64,000 bases of DNA from Bacteroidales bacterium. GTDB lineage: Bacteria > Bacteroidota > Bacteroidia > Bacteroidales > UBA7960. Of the stretch, positions 21,999 to 31,738 are shown one piece after another; within the stretch, counting starts at the first letter, position 1, and the number at the start of each line of letters is the position of its first letter. The notes under the pieces are model-generated. The model was not told where the DNA came from and searched no databases. It was given only the letters and a program-made list of their open reading frames with translations. The DNA lies in the NCBI GenBank assembly GCA_003557385.1, contig PWON01000196.1:1-64000 (forward strand), written 5' to 3'. The position numbers and the translations under genes were made by a program.

Positions 21999-24900
21999 CT
22001 AATTCGCGCGGTTACGGTCCGGATACGGAGGGATAGGATGGATCTTCTGGTCGTACTCTTCCATTTGTTTAAGTGCTTCCTCTATGGCCCGGTTGAGTTG
22101 TTCATCTATGCCCTCAAACTCCAGGGCCGGATCATTCTCTACATATATATCCGGTTCCACCCCAATTCCTTCGATGATCCAGTCCTCACCACGTATGTCA
22201 TAGGGCGCAAACTCCGGTTTGGACAATGTGCCCCCATCGATAAACGGAAGGGATCCCCGGATACCCACCACACCACCCCATGAGGTGGTACCGATCAGTG
22301 GGCCGAGCCCCAGCTTTTTAAACTGGTAAGGAAAGAGGTCGCCATCAGATGCAGAATATTTGTCAATCAGGCAAATTTTCGGGCCAAGATGAATTTGTCC
22401 CGGCCTGGTGCCCGGTGCGGTATTTCGCGACATCGACAGTCCGGTTAGCTCCCGTGATAACCGTTCAATAAGCATGGGCGATACGTTGCCGCCTCCATTG
22501 CCACGTACATCAATGATCAGTGCCTCTTTGCGCAACTGCGGATAAAAATGCTTGACAAACTCATTCAGTCCGCCCGGCCCCATGTCGGGAATATGAATAT
22601 AACCCACGCGTCCATCGGTAGCATCATTCACCTTGCGGATATTGTCCTGGACCCAATTATAATAATACAGGCCTGACTCATCAGCAATGGGAATGACGAT
22701 CACATCGCGCGCCCCGGCTGAAACCGGCCTGCTGTTTACGGTCAGTTCCACCTGCTGGCCGGCGGTACCTGTCAGAGAGGCATATATATTGTCCATATCC
22801 CGGGTGGATTGACCATTTATGGCAATGATGTAATCTCCCTGGCTGACATCCACACCCAGTTCCGTGAGCGGCGAACGGCGCGCCCTGTTCCAGTTTTCAC
22901 CCTGCAGGATCCTGTCAATGCGGTAAAAACCAGATTCATGATGGCTGATCTCAGCGCCTAGCAAACCCATGGGGATCCGTTCCACTTCAGGCACATCCCC
23001 ACCACCCACGTAGGCATGACCAACATTGAGTTCTCCAACAAGTTCTCCAAGTATGTACGTAAGATCCAGGCGGTTATTCACATGCCGAAGCAAAGGATAG
23101 TATTTTTCCCGCATGGCTGTCCAGTCCACACCATGCATGTTGGGTGCGTAAAAGAAATCGCGCATTTGGCGCCAGGTCTCATGGTATATCTGCTCCCATT
23201 CTTCCCTGAGGTTGACCCAAACTTTCATATTTGACACATCTACGAAATCATTTACCGAAAATGAAGCACGCGGCAAGTCAATGACCGCATAACGGCCCCG
23301 CTGGGCCACCAACATTTTTTTTCCGTCGGCGCTTATCTGGTATCCATTGATTTCAGCCAGGCTGGTTTCGCGGCGGTTTTCCATATTATACATCATCAGG
23401 CTTGAGCGACTGTCGCCAAAGGACCGTTTCATATAATACATGTTGTTCCCTGCGGTATGGATGTTCCAATAAGTGGATACGTCAATGGGCAGGGCGGCTA
23501 TCCGGTGCTTGATGTTTTCCCGGTCGATGGCGATATGCTTTGCAGCATCATCGTTTTGGCCGGAATTTCCGCGCTCATCGCCATTGTCTTCATTGTCAAT
23601 TTTGACCTCATCATTTTGCGGCTCTAAAAAAGAGGGTATATCCTTCCTGAGCGTAACAAAATACACACGGCTCATATCCGTGTAAGCGTGATTCCATTCG
23701 GTACGGCTGTAAATGGGATTAAAATCGCGATTGGAAGCAAAGAAAAGGTATTTGCCTTTTTCGCAGAAATTCGGAGACGAAGATGCGTACCATCCGCTGG
23801 TCACCGGAAAACCTTCCAGTTCATCCAGGCCATAAATAAAAATTCTTGAGTAGTGTTCTGTTTCGGGCCGGGTGTAGGTTATCCAGCGGCTGTCGGGCGA
23901 CCAGTTGTACTGGGTGATTTCCCCGGCCTCGGCCTGGTCCACGATGGTCACCTCCCTGGTTTCAATATCGACAAACTGAAGCCGCAACATTTTGTCAGAC
24001 CACATGATCTTTTGGGCATCCGGCGACCAGCTCAAACTGTATTTATAGGTATCGGCCCCTGTGGTGACCTGAATCGCTTCGCTGCGTCCGTCCTGCGGGA
24101 TGATGTATATTTCATCCTCACCGGTGGCATCGGATATGTATGCAATATACCGGCCATCGGGTGACCAGGTTGCATTGCGCTCATGAATTCCGGAGGAGGC
24201 AGTCAGGTTGCGCGTAATGCCGCTTTTTGCCGGCACACTCCAAACATCGCCCCTGGCGCCAAAGGCAATGCGGTTCCCGTCAGGAGCCAGGGAAGCAGTC
24301 CTGATCATGTCGGATGCATCCTTCCGTTGTTCCCGTCCCATGGCAAGGTCTTCCGCAATAAAAACAGAAATCTTTTGTACCGCCTCACTTTCCAGGTCAA
24401 ACAGGTACAGATGACCTCCGTTTTCAAATATTATTTCATCAACGCCCAGGGAAGGGAATTTAATGTCGAATCGTTCAAAGTGGGTGAGCTTGCGGGTTTG
24501 CCCGGTAGCCATATTATAGACAAACAGGTTCATACGGCCGTCGCGGTCCGAAACGAAATAGACATTGTCATCCACCCACATCGGAAAGATATCCTGCGAT
24601 TCGCTGTTTGTAAGATTTATGGTTGTCCGCTCCATCAGATCATGCAACCACACATCGTCAATCATGCCACCTGCATAATATTTCCAGGTCCGGAATTCAC
24701 GAAACACACGGTTGTAGACAAACCGCTGGCCATCCTCCGAGAAACTGATCCATCCACCTTCCGGTACGGGAATTTGTTCGGGCAACCCCCCATGGATACT
24801 GACTGTATACAAAGACCCCTTGAATGCGTTAAAAGACCGCTTGCGCGAACGGAACACAATGTTCTCTGCATCTTTCCACCCCATGACAATATTATTGGGG

Positions 24901-25256
24901 CCCATGCGGTCTGAAAGGTCGTCGCGACCCAGTGTGGCTGTATAGGTTAATCGTTCAGGTGCCCCGCCTTGTGCGGGCATCAGATATACTTCGGTATTGC
25001 CGTCGTACTGGGCGGTAAAGGCAATATGCCTGCCATCCGGACTGAACCGGGCAAACATTTTGTATCCCGGGTGGTTGGTCAGCTTGCGGGCAATACCTCC
25101 GGCACGGGTTACCGTATAAAGGTCACCGGCATAGGAAAACACCACCTGGTCTTCATGTACGGCAGGAAAGCGAAGCAACCTGGCCTCTTCCGCATTCAAA
25201 TACACATGCATGGCCGGCAGCAGGAAAAGCAAAAACAAGACAAATGATTTTTTCAT
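21999..25256 (-). CDS. Tricorn protease homolog (S41 family peptidase)
   Basis: 1085 aa; WD-like propellers, PDZ and S41 domain (IIDVRGNGGGNVSPMLIERLSRE). Confidence 0.93.
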   Translation of the reverse strand: MKKSFVLFLLFLLPAMHVYLNAEEARLLRFPAVHEDQVVFSYAGDLYTVTRAGGIARKLTNHPGYKMFARFSPDGRHIAFTAQYDGNTEVYLMPAQGGAPERLTYTATLGRDDLSDRMGPNNIVMGWKDAENIVFRSRKRSFNAFKGSLYTVSIHGGLPEQIPVPEGGWISFSEDGQRFVYNRVFREFRTWKYYAGGMIDDVWLHDLMERTTINLTNSESQDIFPMWVDDNVYFVSDRDGRMNLFVYNMATGQTRKLTHFERFDIKFPSLGVDEIIFENGGHLYLFDLESEAVQKISVFIAEDLAMGREQRKDASDMIRTASLAPDGNRIAFGARGDVWSVPAKSGITRNLTASSGIHERNATWSPDGRYIAYISDATGEDEIYIIPQDGRSEAIQVTTGADTYKYSLSWSPDAQKIMWSDKMLRLQFVDIETREVTIVDQAEAGEITQYNWSPDSRWITYTRPETEHYSRIFIYGLDELEGFPVTSGWYASSSPNFCEKGKYLFFASNRDFNPIYSRTEWNHAYTDMSRVYFVTLRKDIPSFLEPQNDEVKIDNEDNGDERGNSGQNDDAAKHIAIDRENIKHRIAALPIDVSTYWNIHTAGNNMYYMKRSFGDSRSSLMMYNMENRRETSLAEINGYQISADGKKMLVAQRGRYAVIDLPRASFSVNDFVDVSNMKVWVNLREEWEQIYHETWRQMRDFFYAPNMHGVDWTAMREKYYPLLRHVNNRLDLTYILGELVGELNVGHAYVGGGDVPEVERIPMGLLGAEISHHESGFYRIDRILQGENWNRARRSPLTELGVDVSQGDYIIAINGQSTRDMDNIYASLTGTAGQQVELTVNSRPVSAGARDVIVIPIADESGLYYYNWVQDNIRKVNDATDGRVGYIHIPDMGPGGLNEFVKHFYPQLRKEALIIDVRGNGGGNVSPMLIERLSRELTGLSMSRNTAPGTRPGQIHLGPKICLIDKYSASDGDLFPYQFKKLGLGPLIGTTSWGGVVGIRGSLPFIDGGTLSKPEFAPYDIRGEDWIIEGIGVEPDIYVENDPALEFEGIDEQLNRAIEEALKQMEEYDQKIHPIPPYPDRNRAN

Positions 25257-25298
25257 GATAGGGCATTATTTTGTGGGACATTAATTTGGCTTTGTCAA

Positions 25299-25328
25299 CA
25301 AAAATAATGGATTATATAATTCGCCAAA
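25299..25328 (-). promoter_or_regulatory. Putative Bacteroidetes promoter of the tricorn-like gene
   Basis: Minus strand: TTTG-N18-TATTTTTG. Confidence 0.55.
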
Positions 25329-25410
25329 AAAAATTAAGCAGATTAAACAATATGAATCATAGAAGCGTTAGCTGATTAACATCATGTATAAATCCAAAAA
25401 TTACAATACT

Positions 25411-26106
25411 ATGGAAGAAAACAAATCAAAACCGGAAGAAGTAGTAAGATTGCCATTGATTGGAGATCCAGCACCCGGTTTTCATGCCAAAACCACCATG
25501 GGACCCCTGAATTTCCCCGAAGACTATAAGGGCAAATGGGTTATATTGTTTAGCCATCCGGCCGACTTCACCCCTGTGTGTACCACGGAGTTCATGACCT
25601 TTGCCACCATGCAGGAAGAATTCCGCAAGCTCAACACCGAACTCATCGGATTGTCGATCGACAGCATTTACGCACACATTGCCTGGCTGCGCACGATAAA
25701 GGAAAAGATCGAATTTAACGGCATGAAGAATGTGGAGGTTAACTTCCCGGTCATCGAAGATTTGAAAATGGATGTTTCCAGGAAGTTTGGCATGGTTCAA
25801 CCCAACGCTTCCACCACACAGGCCGTTCGGGCGGTATTCATCATGGACCCGGATTCCAAAGTACGGGCCATCCTCTATTATCCTTTGAGCACCGGCCGCA
25901 ACATGGATGAGATCAAGCGCATGATCATCGCCATGCAAAAAGCCGACAAGGAACAAATAGCCACACCTGCAAACTGGCAACCCGGTGATGACGTAATCAT
26001 CCCTCCTCCCGGATCTTGCGGCGTGGCAAAAGACAGGGTGGAAAGCCAGGAAGATGACAAATACTGTCTTGACTGGTTTATGTGTTTCAAAAAAGAGAAG
26101 AAGTAG
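25411..26106 (+). CDS. Peroxiredoxin (Prx6/AhpC-like)
   Basis: PADFTPVCTTEF catalytic motif; ORF opens at 25384, more likely start is MEENKSKPEE. Confidence 0.93.
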   Translation: MEENKSKPEEVVRLPLIGDPAPGFHAKTTMGPLNFPEDYKGKWVILFSHPADFTPVCTTEFMTFATMQEEFRKLNTELIGLSIDSIYAHIAWLRTIKEKIEFNGMKNVEVNFPVIEDLKMDVSRKFGMVQPNASTTQAVRAVFIMDPDSKVRAILYYPLSTGRNMDEIKRMIIAMQKADKEQIATPANWQPGDDVIIPPPGSCGVAKDRVESQEDDKYCLDWFMCFKKEKK

Positions 26107-26128
26107 CAAGCTTCTTTGACAAAAATCC

Positions 26129-26164
26129 AAAGAAGGCTGCCCGTGAAAACAGGCAGCCTTCTTT
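26129..26164. terminator. Strong terminator after the peroxiredoxin gene
   Basis: Perfect 13-bp inverted repeat aaagaaggctgcc/ggcagccttcttt with a 10-nt loop. Confidence 0.85.
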
Positions 26165-26250
26165 ATACAATGGCCACTACACAAGATTTGTCATGCCGGC
26201 AGCCCGGAATGGGCGAGGATGGTATTTTTTTTAACAACGGGTTCAAATTA

Positions 26251-26281
26251 TTTGCAAATTATAAATAATGATTTATATTTG
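26251..26281 (+). promoter_or_regulatory. Bacteroidetes-type promoter of the Bor-like lipoprotein gene
   Basis: TTTG-N19-TATATTTG, about 45 nt before the ATG. Confidence 0.7.
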
Positions 26282-26325
26282 CTACACATATAAAACCAAT
26301 ACTAACCTAAACAACCATTGTCATT

Positions 26326-26616
26326 ATGAAAAAAATGAGGAACATCATTCTTGCCATTGGCTTAGCCATTGTGATGACTTCTTGTTACACCTACACCTTT
26401 AACGTGGGCGATGGCCCGCAGACAGGTGTTGTTCTGACCGAACGGAATCACTATGTACTTTACGGGCTGGCTGCAATTTCAATTTCCAACCCTGCGGAAA
26501 TGGCCGGGGGCGCAGAACATTATTCTGTAACCATTGAGCATACCATTATGGATGGCATATTGAATGCCCTCACAGGTGGGCTCTACACCCCCACAACCAC
26601 CACGGTCAGAAGGTAA
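26326..26616 (+). CDS. Bor-family-like lipoprotein
   Basis: 96 aa; lipobox MTSC; C-terminal GGAEHYSVTIEHTIMDGILNALTGGLYTPTT resembles the lambda Bor signature (GGAE...GLL...LGIYTP). Confidence 0.65.
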   Translation: MKKMRNIILAIGLAIVMTSCYTYTFNVGDGPQTGVVLTERNHYVLYGLAAISISNPAEMAGGAEHYSVTIEHTIMDGILNALTGGLYTPTTTTVRR

Positions 26617-26638
26617 AGAAATATTTCAATATGTACAG

Positions 26639-26674
26639 GACAGGGATCATTTTCTGATGCATCCCTGTCTTTTT
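26639..26674 (+). terminator. Rho-independent terminator
   Basis: gacagggat/atccctgtc stem followed by TTTTT. Confidence 0.8.
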
Positions 26675-26685
26675 ATTGACCGGCA

Positions 26686-26901
26686 ATGAAAAAATTCTTT
26701 TTGATCCTGGGCGTGGTCATCGTGCTTGTTGCCCTCTCACGCGGAATCATGTATCTTCATGATTATTACGCATTGAATGAAGCGCAAAAGGAGTTGGTTT
26801 ACGAACTATTCATGGGCAACATCATTGGCAGCATCCTGCTGCTGGCTTTGGGCGGTGCGGCAATATTCTTCGGGCTGAGAAAAAAGAAGACCGGCAAGTG
26901 A
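26686..26901 (+). CDS. Small two-TM membrane protein of unknown function
   Basis: 71-aa ORF with two hydrophobic segments and a KKKTGK tail. Confidence 0.5.
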   Translation: MKKFFLILGVVIVLVALSRGIMYLHDYYALNEAQKELVYELFMGNIIGSILLLALGGAAIFFGLRKKKTGK

Positions 26902-26935
26902 CCCCCAACATTTTTACACTTTGGAAGCAATGAAA

Positions 26936-28507
26936 TTATTTCCGCAAAACGATGCGGAAGGTGGTGCCGTTATTGATTGAAGAATGCTTTACAAAAAGCT
27001 TCCCACCGTGGTAGTTTTCCACAATGCGCTTACTCAGCGAAAGGCCCAGTCCCCAACCGCTTTTTTTGCTGGTAAATCCAGGGCTGAAAATGGCCTTGTG
27101 CTTTGATTGGGGAATCCCTTTCCCGTCGTCGGAGATATCAATGACCACCTGGTCGGTCTGATCGTCGAGGGTGATGTAAATGCTCCCCGCTCCATGCATC
27201 GCATCAATGGCATTTTTGATGATGTTCTCAACGACCCATCCGAACAGGTGCGGGTTGTGCGGCACCATGATTTCTTTGGCAGGAAGCGCCAGTTTATAAG
27301 ACACCTTGCGGGGGGTGCGCCGTTTCATATATTCCACCACGTCGTTGACAGAATCAACGATATTGATCGACAACAGCTGGGGAGGTGACCCGATCTTTGA
27401 AAACCGTTCGGTTATATTCTCCAGCCGTTTTACGTCTTTAGAAATTTCTCCTATGGTATCTTCATCCACCCCTTTCGACTTCAATAACTCCAGCCATGCC
27501 ATCAGCGACGACAAAGGGGTGCCAAGCTGGTGTGCCGTTTCTTTCGACATGCCCACCCAAACCTGGTTCTGTTCGGCATTTCGCGCAATACTGAACAACA
27601 CATAGGCCACAAACAGAAAAATGCCGATGGCAAGAAATTGAGCCAGGGGATAATACCGGAGCTGGGTAAGCAAGAATGAATTCGTGTAATACACATAACA
27701 CTGCCCGTATGTTGGCAGGTTCACCGAAAGATAACGGTTTGAATCCGCCATGGAACTGACCAATTCCCTTACCTGCGCCTCATCACCGAAATCAACCCCC
27801 TGAATGTTCCCGTGGGCAATCAGTTCAGAGCCCCTGCTGTCCACAACGATCACGGGTACATTGGCTGCATTGATCACCATATCCGAAATAAAGGTATCAA
27901 TCAAATCATGCAGCAAGTTCCGGAGTTCGGTAAAGACCCTGGAATCCTGATAGTAAACATAACGGTACCCCCCATTTATGGGAAATGAGATGGGGGCATA
28001 TTTTGAGAAATAACCGGCCAGCTCGCCGGTCAGTTCCTGGTAGTCAGAAAACCGGCCTTCAAGGTTGGCCAGGGTGATGACTTCGCCTTGCTCGTCAGTC
28101 AGCGCCAGCGGAATGGTGGTATTGCTCTGCAAAATATTCAGGTAAAAGGTAAGGGCGTCCGGATCCAGTTCATGCTCAAGCCGCCCGTATACTTCTGTGA
28201 GCAATTGTACACGCTTTTCTTCTTCATGTTGTATGAGGGCAAACAGATACTCACTGTCGCGCAACAGGGTTTCCCTTTTCCGGATGGCATCGACCCACAA
28301 TTCAACCCGCTGACGTTCATCATGTGCGATCTTACGAACCATCACATCTGTATAGTACAATGAGGCCAGCACAATCAGTGCAGCGAAACCAAGCAGGTAG
28401 AGTTTCCATTGCTGCTTGCGGGAGTAGAGCTCAAGCCCGGCAATTTTTTTTAATAAGCCCAAATAAACCCTCCGTTCAAATGACACAAAAAAACCAATTC
28501 CCTTCAA
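26936..28507 (-). CDS. Membrane sensor histidine kinase
   Basis: 523 aa; H-box GMSKETAHQLGTPLSSL, N-box ENIIKNAIDAM, G-boxes DDGKGIP and GWGLGLSLSKRI. Confidence 0.92.
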   Translation of the reverse strand: MKGIGFFVSFERRVYLGLLKKIAGLELYSRKQQWKLYLLGFAALIVLASLYYTDVMVRKIAHDERQRVELWVDAIRKRETLLRDSEYLFALIQHEEEKRVQLLTEVYGRLEHELDPDALTFYLNILQSNTTIPLALTDEQGEVITLANLEGRFSDYQELTGELAGYFSKYAPISFPINGGYRYVYYQDSRVFTELRNLLHDLIDTFISDMVINAANVPVIVVDSRGSELIAHGNIQGVDFGDEAQVRELVSSMADSNRYLSVNLPTYGQCYVYYTNSFLLTQLRYYPLAQFLAIGIFLFVAYVLFSIARNAEQNQVWVGMSKETAHQLGTPLSSLMAWLELLKSKGVDEDTIGEISKDVKRLENITERFSKIGSPPQLLSINIVDSVNDVVEYMKRRTPRKVSYKLALPAKEIMVPHNPHLFGWVVENIIKNAIDAMHGAGSIYITLDDQTDQVVIDISDDGKGIPQSKHKAIFSPGFTSKKSGWGLGLSLSKRIVENYHGGKLFVKHSSINNGTTFRIVLRK

Positions 28508-28605
28508 AAATAAAACTTTTAAACCATATGTTTATGAAATAAAGCTGATCGACATCCACTGAGTTTTTATACTTTTGTGTCGAGAATTACTGAAAAAACC
28601 GAACA

Positions 28606-30126
28606 ATGTCCTTTATAAACAATGTAGTTTCGTGGTTTCTTAAGAAACGCATTTCGCAGATTGAATATTTCAAAAAGCATCCCGTCGAGGCCCAGAATAA
28701 TACCCTGATGGAACTTATCAGGGTTGCCAGGTACACCGAATGGGGGAAAAAGCACGGTTTTGCAAACCTTACTTCTTATCAAATGTTTCGCGACCGTGTC
28801 CCCTTACAGGATTACGAAGACGTTAAACCATATATAGACCGCCTGCTTAAGGGCGAGCAAAATATTTTATGGCCCACCGATATCCAATGGTTTGCCAAAT
28901 CATCCGGCACCACCAGCGACCGCAGTAAATTCATCCCAATCAGCCAGGAAGCCCTTTCCAATTGTCATTACAAGGCAAGCAAGGATGTATTGTCCATATA
29001 CTGCAACAACAATCCGGCTTCGAGGATCTTCGACGGCAAAGGCCTGATTATGGGAGGAAGCCACAAAGTCAGTGAATTCAACAACCGGGCTTATTTTGGT
29101 GATCTGTCTGCGGTTTTATTACAAAACGCCCCACCCCTGGGTGAATTTTTCCGTACCCCTGACCTTTCCCTGGCTTTGCTTGATAACTGGGAAGAAAAAC
29201 TGGACAAAATTGCGCATGCGACCTACCCGAAAAATGTAACAAGCATCAGCGGAGTGCCATCATTGAACCTGGTGTTACTTAAAAGGGTATTGGAAATCAC
29301 CGGCCGGAACAACATCCTGGAGGTTTGGCCAAAACTGGAGCTTTTCATTCATGGAGGTGTTAGTTTTAGCCCCTATCGCAATCAGTTCGAAAAAATTATT
29401 CCCAGCCCCGATATGCATTACATGGAAACCTACAACGCATCCGAAGGTTTTTTTGGCATCCAGGACGAACCGGGGGCTGACGAAATGTTGCTGATGCTTG
29501 ATTATGGAATTTTTTATGAGTTTATCCCCATGGATGAATATGACCGGCCAGAACCCAGGGCAATCCCTTTGGCAGAAGTGGATACAGACACCAATTATGC
29601 CATGGTCATCAGTACCAACGCAGGCCTTTGGCGCTACCTGATTGGCGACACCATCCGTTTTACCGGTACATCCCCATACCGGATCAAGATTTCGGGACGT
29701 ACCAAAAGCTTCATCAATGCCTTTGGAGAAGAGGTGATTGTGGATAATACCGACAGCGCCCTGCAAACAGCAAGCCAGGAAACCGGCGCCATCATCAGCG
29801 AATACACGGCCGCCCCCATATACCTCGGCGACAAGCAATCTGCTGCGCACCAATATATTATTGAGTTTGAGAAAGAACCCAGTGATCTGGAACGATTCAC
29901 CAATATCCTTGATGAGCGCATGAAAGCACTGAATTCCGACTACGAAGCCAAACGCAGTGCCAACCTGATGCTGAAAAAACCCAGGATCACCATGGTGCCG
30001 CAGCAAACATTTTTTAAATGGATGAAGTCGAAAGGCAAAATCGGCGGACAACACAAAGTGCCGCGGCTTTTCAATGACAGAAAATATGTGGACGACATCC
30101 TCTCTTTCCTGAAAAAGAACAGCTGA
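28606..30126 (+). CDS. GH3 auxin-responsive promoter family protein
   Basis: 506 aa; FAKSSGTTSDRSKFIPIS, YNASEGFFGIQD, YRIKISGRTKSFINAFGEE. Confidence 0.92.
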   Translation: MSFINNVVSWFLKKRISQIEYFKKHPVEAQNNTLMELIRVARYTEWGKKHGFANLTSYQMFRDRVPLQDYEDVKPYIDRLLKGEQNILWPTDIQWFAKSSGTTSDRSKFIPISQEALSNCHYKASKDVLSIYCNNNPASRIFDGKGLIMGGSHKVSEFNNRAYFGDLSAVLLQNAPPLGEFFRTPDLSLALLDNWEEKLDKIAHATYPKNVTSISGVPSLNLVLLKRVLEITGRNNILEVWPKLELFIHGGVSFSPYRNQFEKIIPSPDMHYMETYNASEGFFGIQDEPGADEMLLMLDYGIFYEFIPMDEYDRPEPRAIPLAEVDTDTNYAMVISTNAGLWRYLIGDTIRFTGTSPYRIKISGRTKSFINAFGEEVIVDNTDSALQTASQETGAIISEYTAAPIYLGDKQSAAHQYIIEFEKEPSDLERFTNILDERMKALNSDYEAKRSANLMLKKPRITMVPQQTFFKWMKSKGKIGGQHKVPRLFNDRKYVDDILSFLKKNS

Positions 30127-30153
30127 TTTGTCGCGGGCAAATCGCACCGGCCG

Positions 30154-30184
30154 TTGGTTTAAATAAAAAGAAAGTGTATTTTTG
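30154..30184 (+). promoter_or_regulatory. Bacteroidetes-type promoter of the deoxynucleoside kinase gene
   Basis: TTGG-N19-TATTTTTG just upstream of the ATG at 30209. Confidence 0.65.
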
Positions 30185-30208
30185 CTTCAACCACTAAGCC
30201 AAAACAAC

Positions 30209-30823
30209 ATGCATATTGCCATTGCCGGGAATATCGGTTCCGGAAAGACCACCCTCGCCGGACTGCTCTCAAAACATTACGGGTGGCAAGCCCACTACGA
30301 AGATGTAGACACCAACCCCTACCTGAATAATTTTTATGAAGACATGAAACGTTGGTCGTTCAACCTTCAGATCTATTTTCTGAACAGCCGCTTCCGTCAG
30401 GTGGTGGAAATACGCAAAAAAAACAAAAATGTTATTCAGGACCGGACCATTTATGAGGACGCGTATATTTTTGCGCCCAACCTGCATGCCATGGGCCTGA
30501 TGGAATCGCGCGATTTCAACAACTATTCAAGCCTGTTTGAACTGATGAGTTCGTTCATTCAGCCACCCGATCTGCTTATTTACTTAAAGGCAAGCGTCCC
30601 CACGCTGGTCAACCAGATACAGAAAAGAGGCCGGGAATATGAAAACACCATTCGCCTCGATTACCTGAAAAAGCTGAATGAGCGTTACGAAGAATGGATC
30701 ACTGGCTATGACCTGGGCAAACTGTTGATTGTTAATGTGGATAAAATTAAGTTCAGTGAGCGGCAGGAAGACCTGGCGGAGGTGGTCCAAAGAATCGACG
30801 CTGAAATACACGGCCTGTTTTAA
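30209..30823 (+). CDS. Deoxynucleoside kinase
   Basis: MHIAIAGNIGSGKTTLAGLLSKHYGW P-loop; DRTIYEDAYIFA. Confidence 0.9.
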   Translation: MHIAIAGNIGSGKTTLAGLLSKHYGWQAHYEDVDTNPYLNNFYEDMKRWSFNLQIYFLNSRFRQVVEIRKKNKNVIQDRTIYEDAYIFAPNLHAMGLMESRDFNNYSSLFELMSSFIQPPDLLIYLKASVPTLVNQIQKRGREYENTIRLDYLKKLNERYEEWITGYDLGKLLIVNVDKIKFSERQEDLAEVVQRIDAEIHGLF

Positions 30824-30865
30824 TGTATGCACATCCCTGCCGATCGCTGATAACAACCTTATTGT

Positions 30866-31636
30866 ATGCATTTCATCGGAATCATTCCCGCACGTTTCGC
30901 ATCCACCAGATTCCCGGGCAAACCCCTGGCGATGATCCATGGCAAATCCATGATCCGGCGGGTTTATGAGCAAGCTGTTTCATGCAAAACACTCAACACT
31001 GTGGTGGTCGCTACCGACGACCAACGCATTTACGATCACGTATCCGGGTTCGGGAGGGTGGTTATGACCAGGGCAGACCACGCCAGTGGAACAGCCAGGT
31101 GTCTCGAAGCGTTCCAAAAAATCAACACAGAAAATATGTATGGACCGGAAGATGGCATTGTCAACATCCAGGGAGACGAGCCATTTATTGACCCCGGACA
31201 GATTGACCAGGTCGTTGCTTGCCTGAAAGATCCCCGCAAACATATTGTCACCCTGGCCAAAAGGATAACGCATGAATTAGAAATCCATGACCCCAATGTG
31301 GTCAAAGTGGTATTCAGCCAGTCAGGAAACGCGATGTATTTCAGCAGGGGATGCATCCCTTTTGTCCTGGCTGACGGGAATGAGAAAGGTTACGCAGGGC
31401 TTGGGATCCATTACAAGCACATTGGCATTTACGGATACCGGGCCGTGATTCTTAAACGCATTGTTTCACTGAAGGAAAGCAGCCTGGAGGCCGCAGAAAA
31501 ACTGGAGCAATTGCGATGGATGCAACAAGATTTCAAAATTTTCGTAGAAGAAACATATAAGGAAGGCTTTGCCATTGATACGCCGGAAGACCTCAAAAAG
31601 GTGCTGAAACATTCCGGAGGACCCGTTGGCACCTGA
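30866..31636 (+). CDS. kdsB: 3-deoxy-manno-octulosonate cytidylyltransferase
   Basis: 256 aa; IIPARFASTRFPGKPLAMIHGKSMIRRVYEQA, NIQGDEPFI, SLEAAEKLEQLRW. Confidence 0.96.
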   Translation: MHFIGIIPARFASTRFPGKPLAMIHGKSMIRRVYEQAVSCKTLNTVVVATDDQRIYDHVSGFGRVVMTRADHASGTARCLEAFQKINTENMYGPEDGIVNIQGDEPFIDPGQIDQVVACLKDPRKHIVTLAKRITHELEIHDPNVVKVVFSQSGNAMYFSRGCIPFVLADGNEKGYAGLGIHYKHIGIYGYRAVILKRIVSLKESSLEAAEKLEQLRWMQQDFKIFVEETYKEGFAIDTPEDLKKVLKHSGGPVGT

Positions 31637-31738
31637 TATATACAAGGAAATGATTGGTTTGTAAGCTTTTTTTTCTAATTTAGTACATTATTCACAACAC
31701 AAACCGTCGAATATTCAGACAATAATTGTAAAGACACC

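Noticed and set aside
25426-26184. 252-aa minus-strand ORF over the peroxiredoxin
   Set aside because: Antisense shadow ORF; the plus-strand peroxiredoxin has clear catalytic motifs.
28606-30126. GH3 auxin-responsive family protein as possible plant-derived gene
   Set aside because: GH3 homologs are widespread in Bacteroidetes; no sign of recent transfer.
29275-30147. 290-aa minus-strand ORF over GH3
   Set aside because: Antisense shadow ORF within a recognisable GH3 gene.
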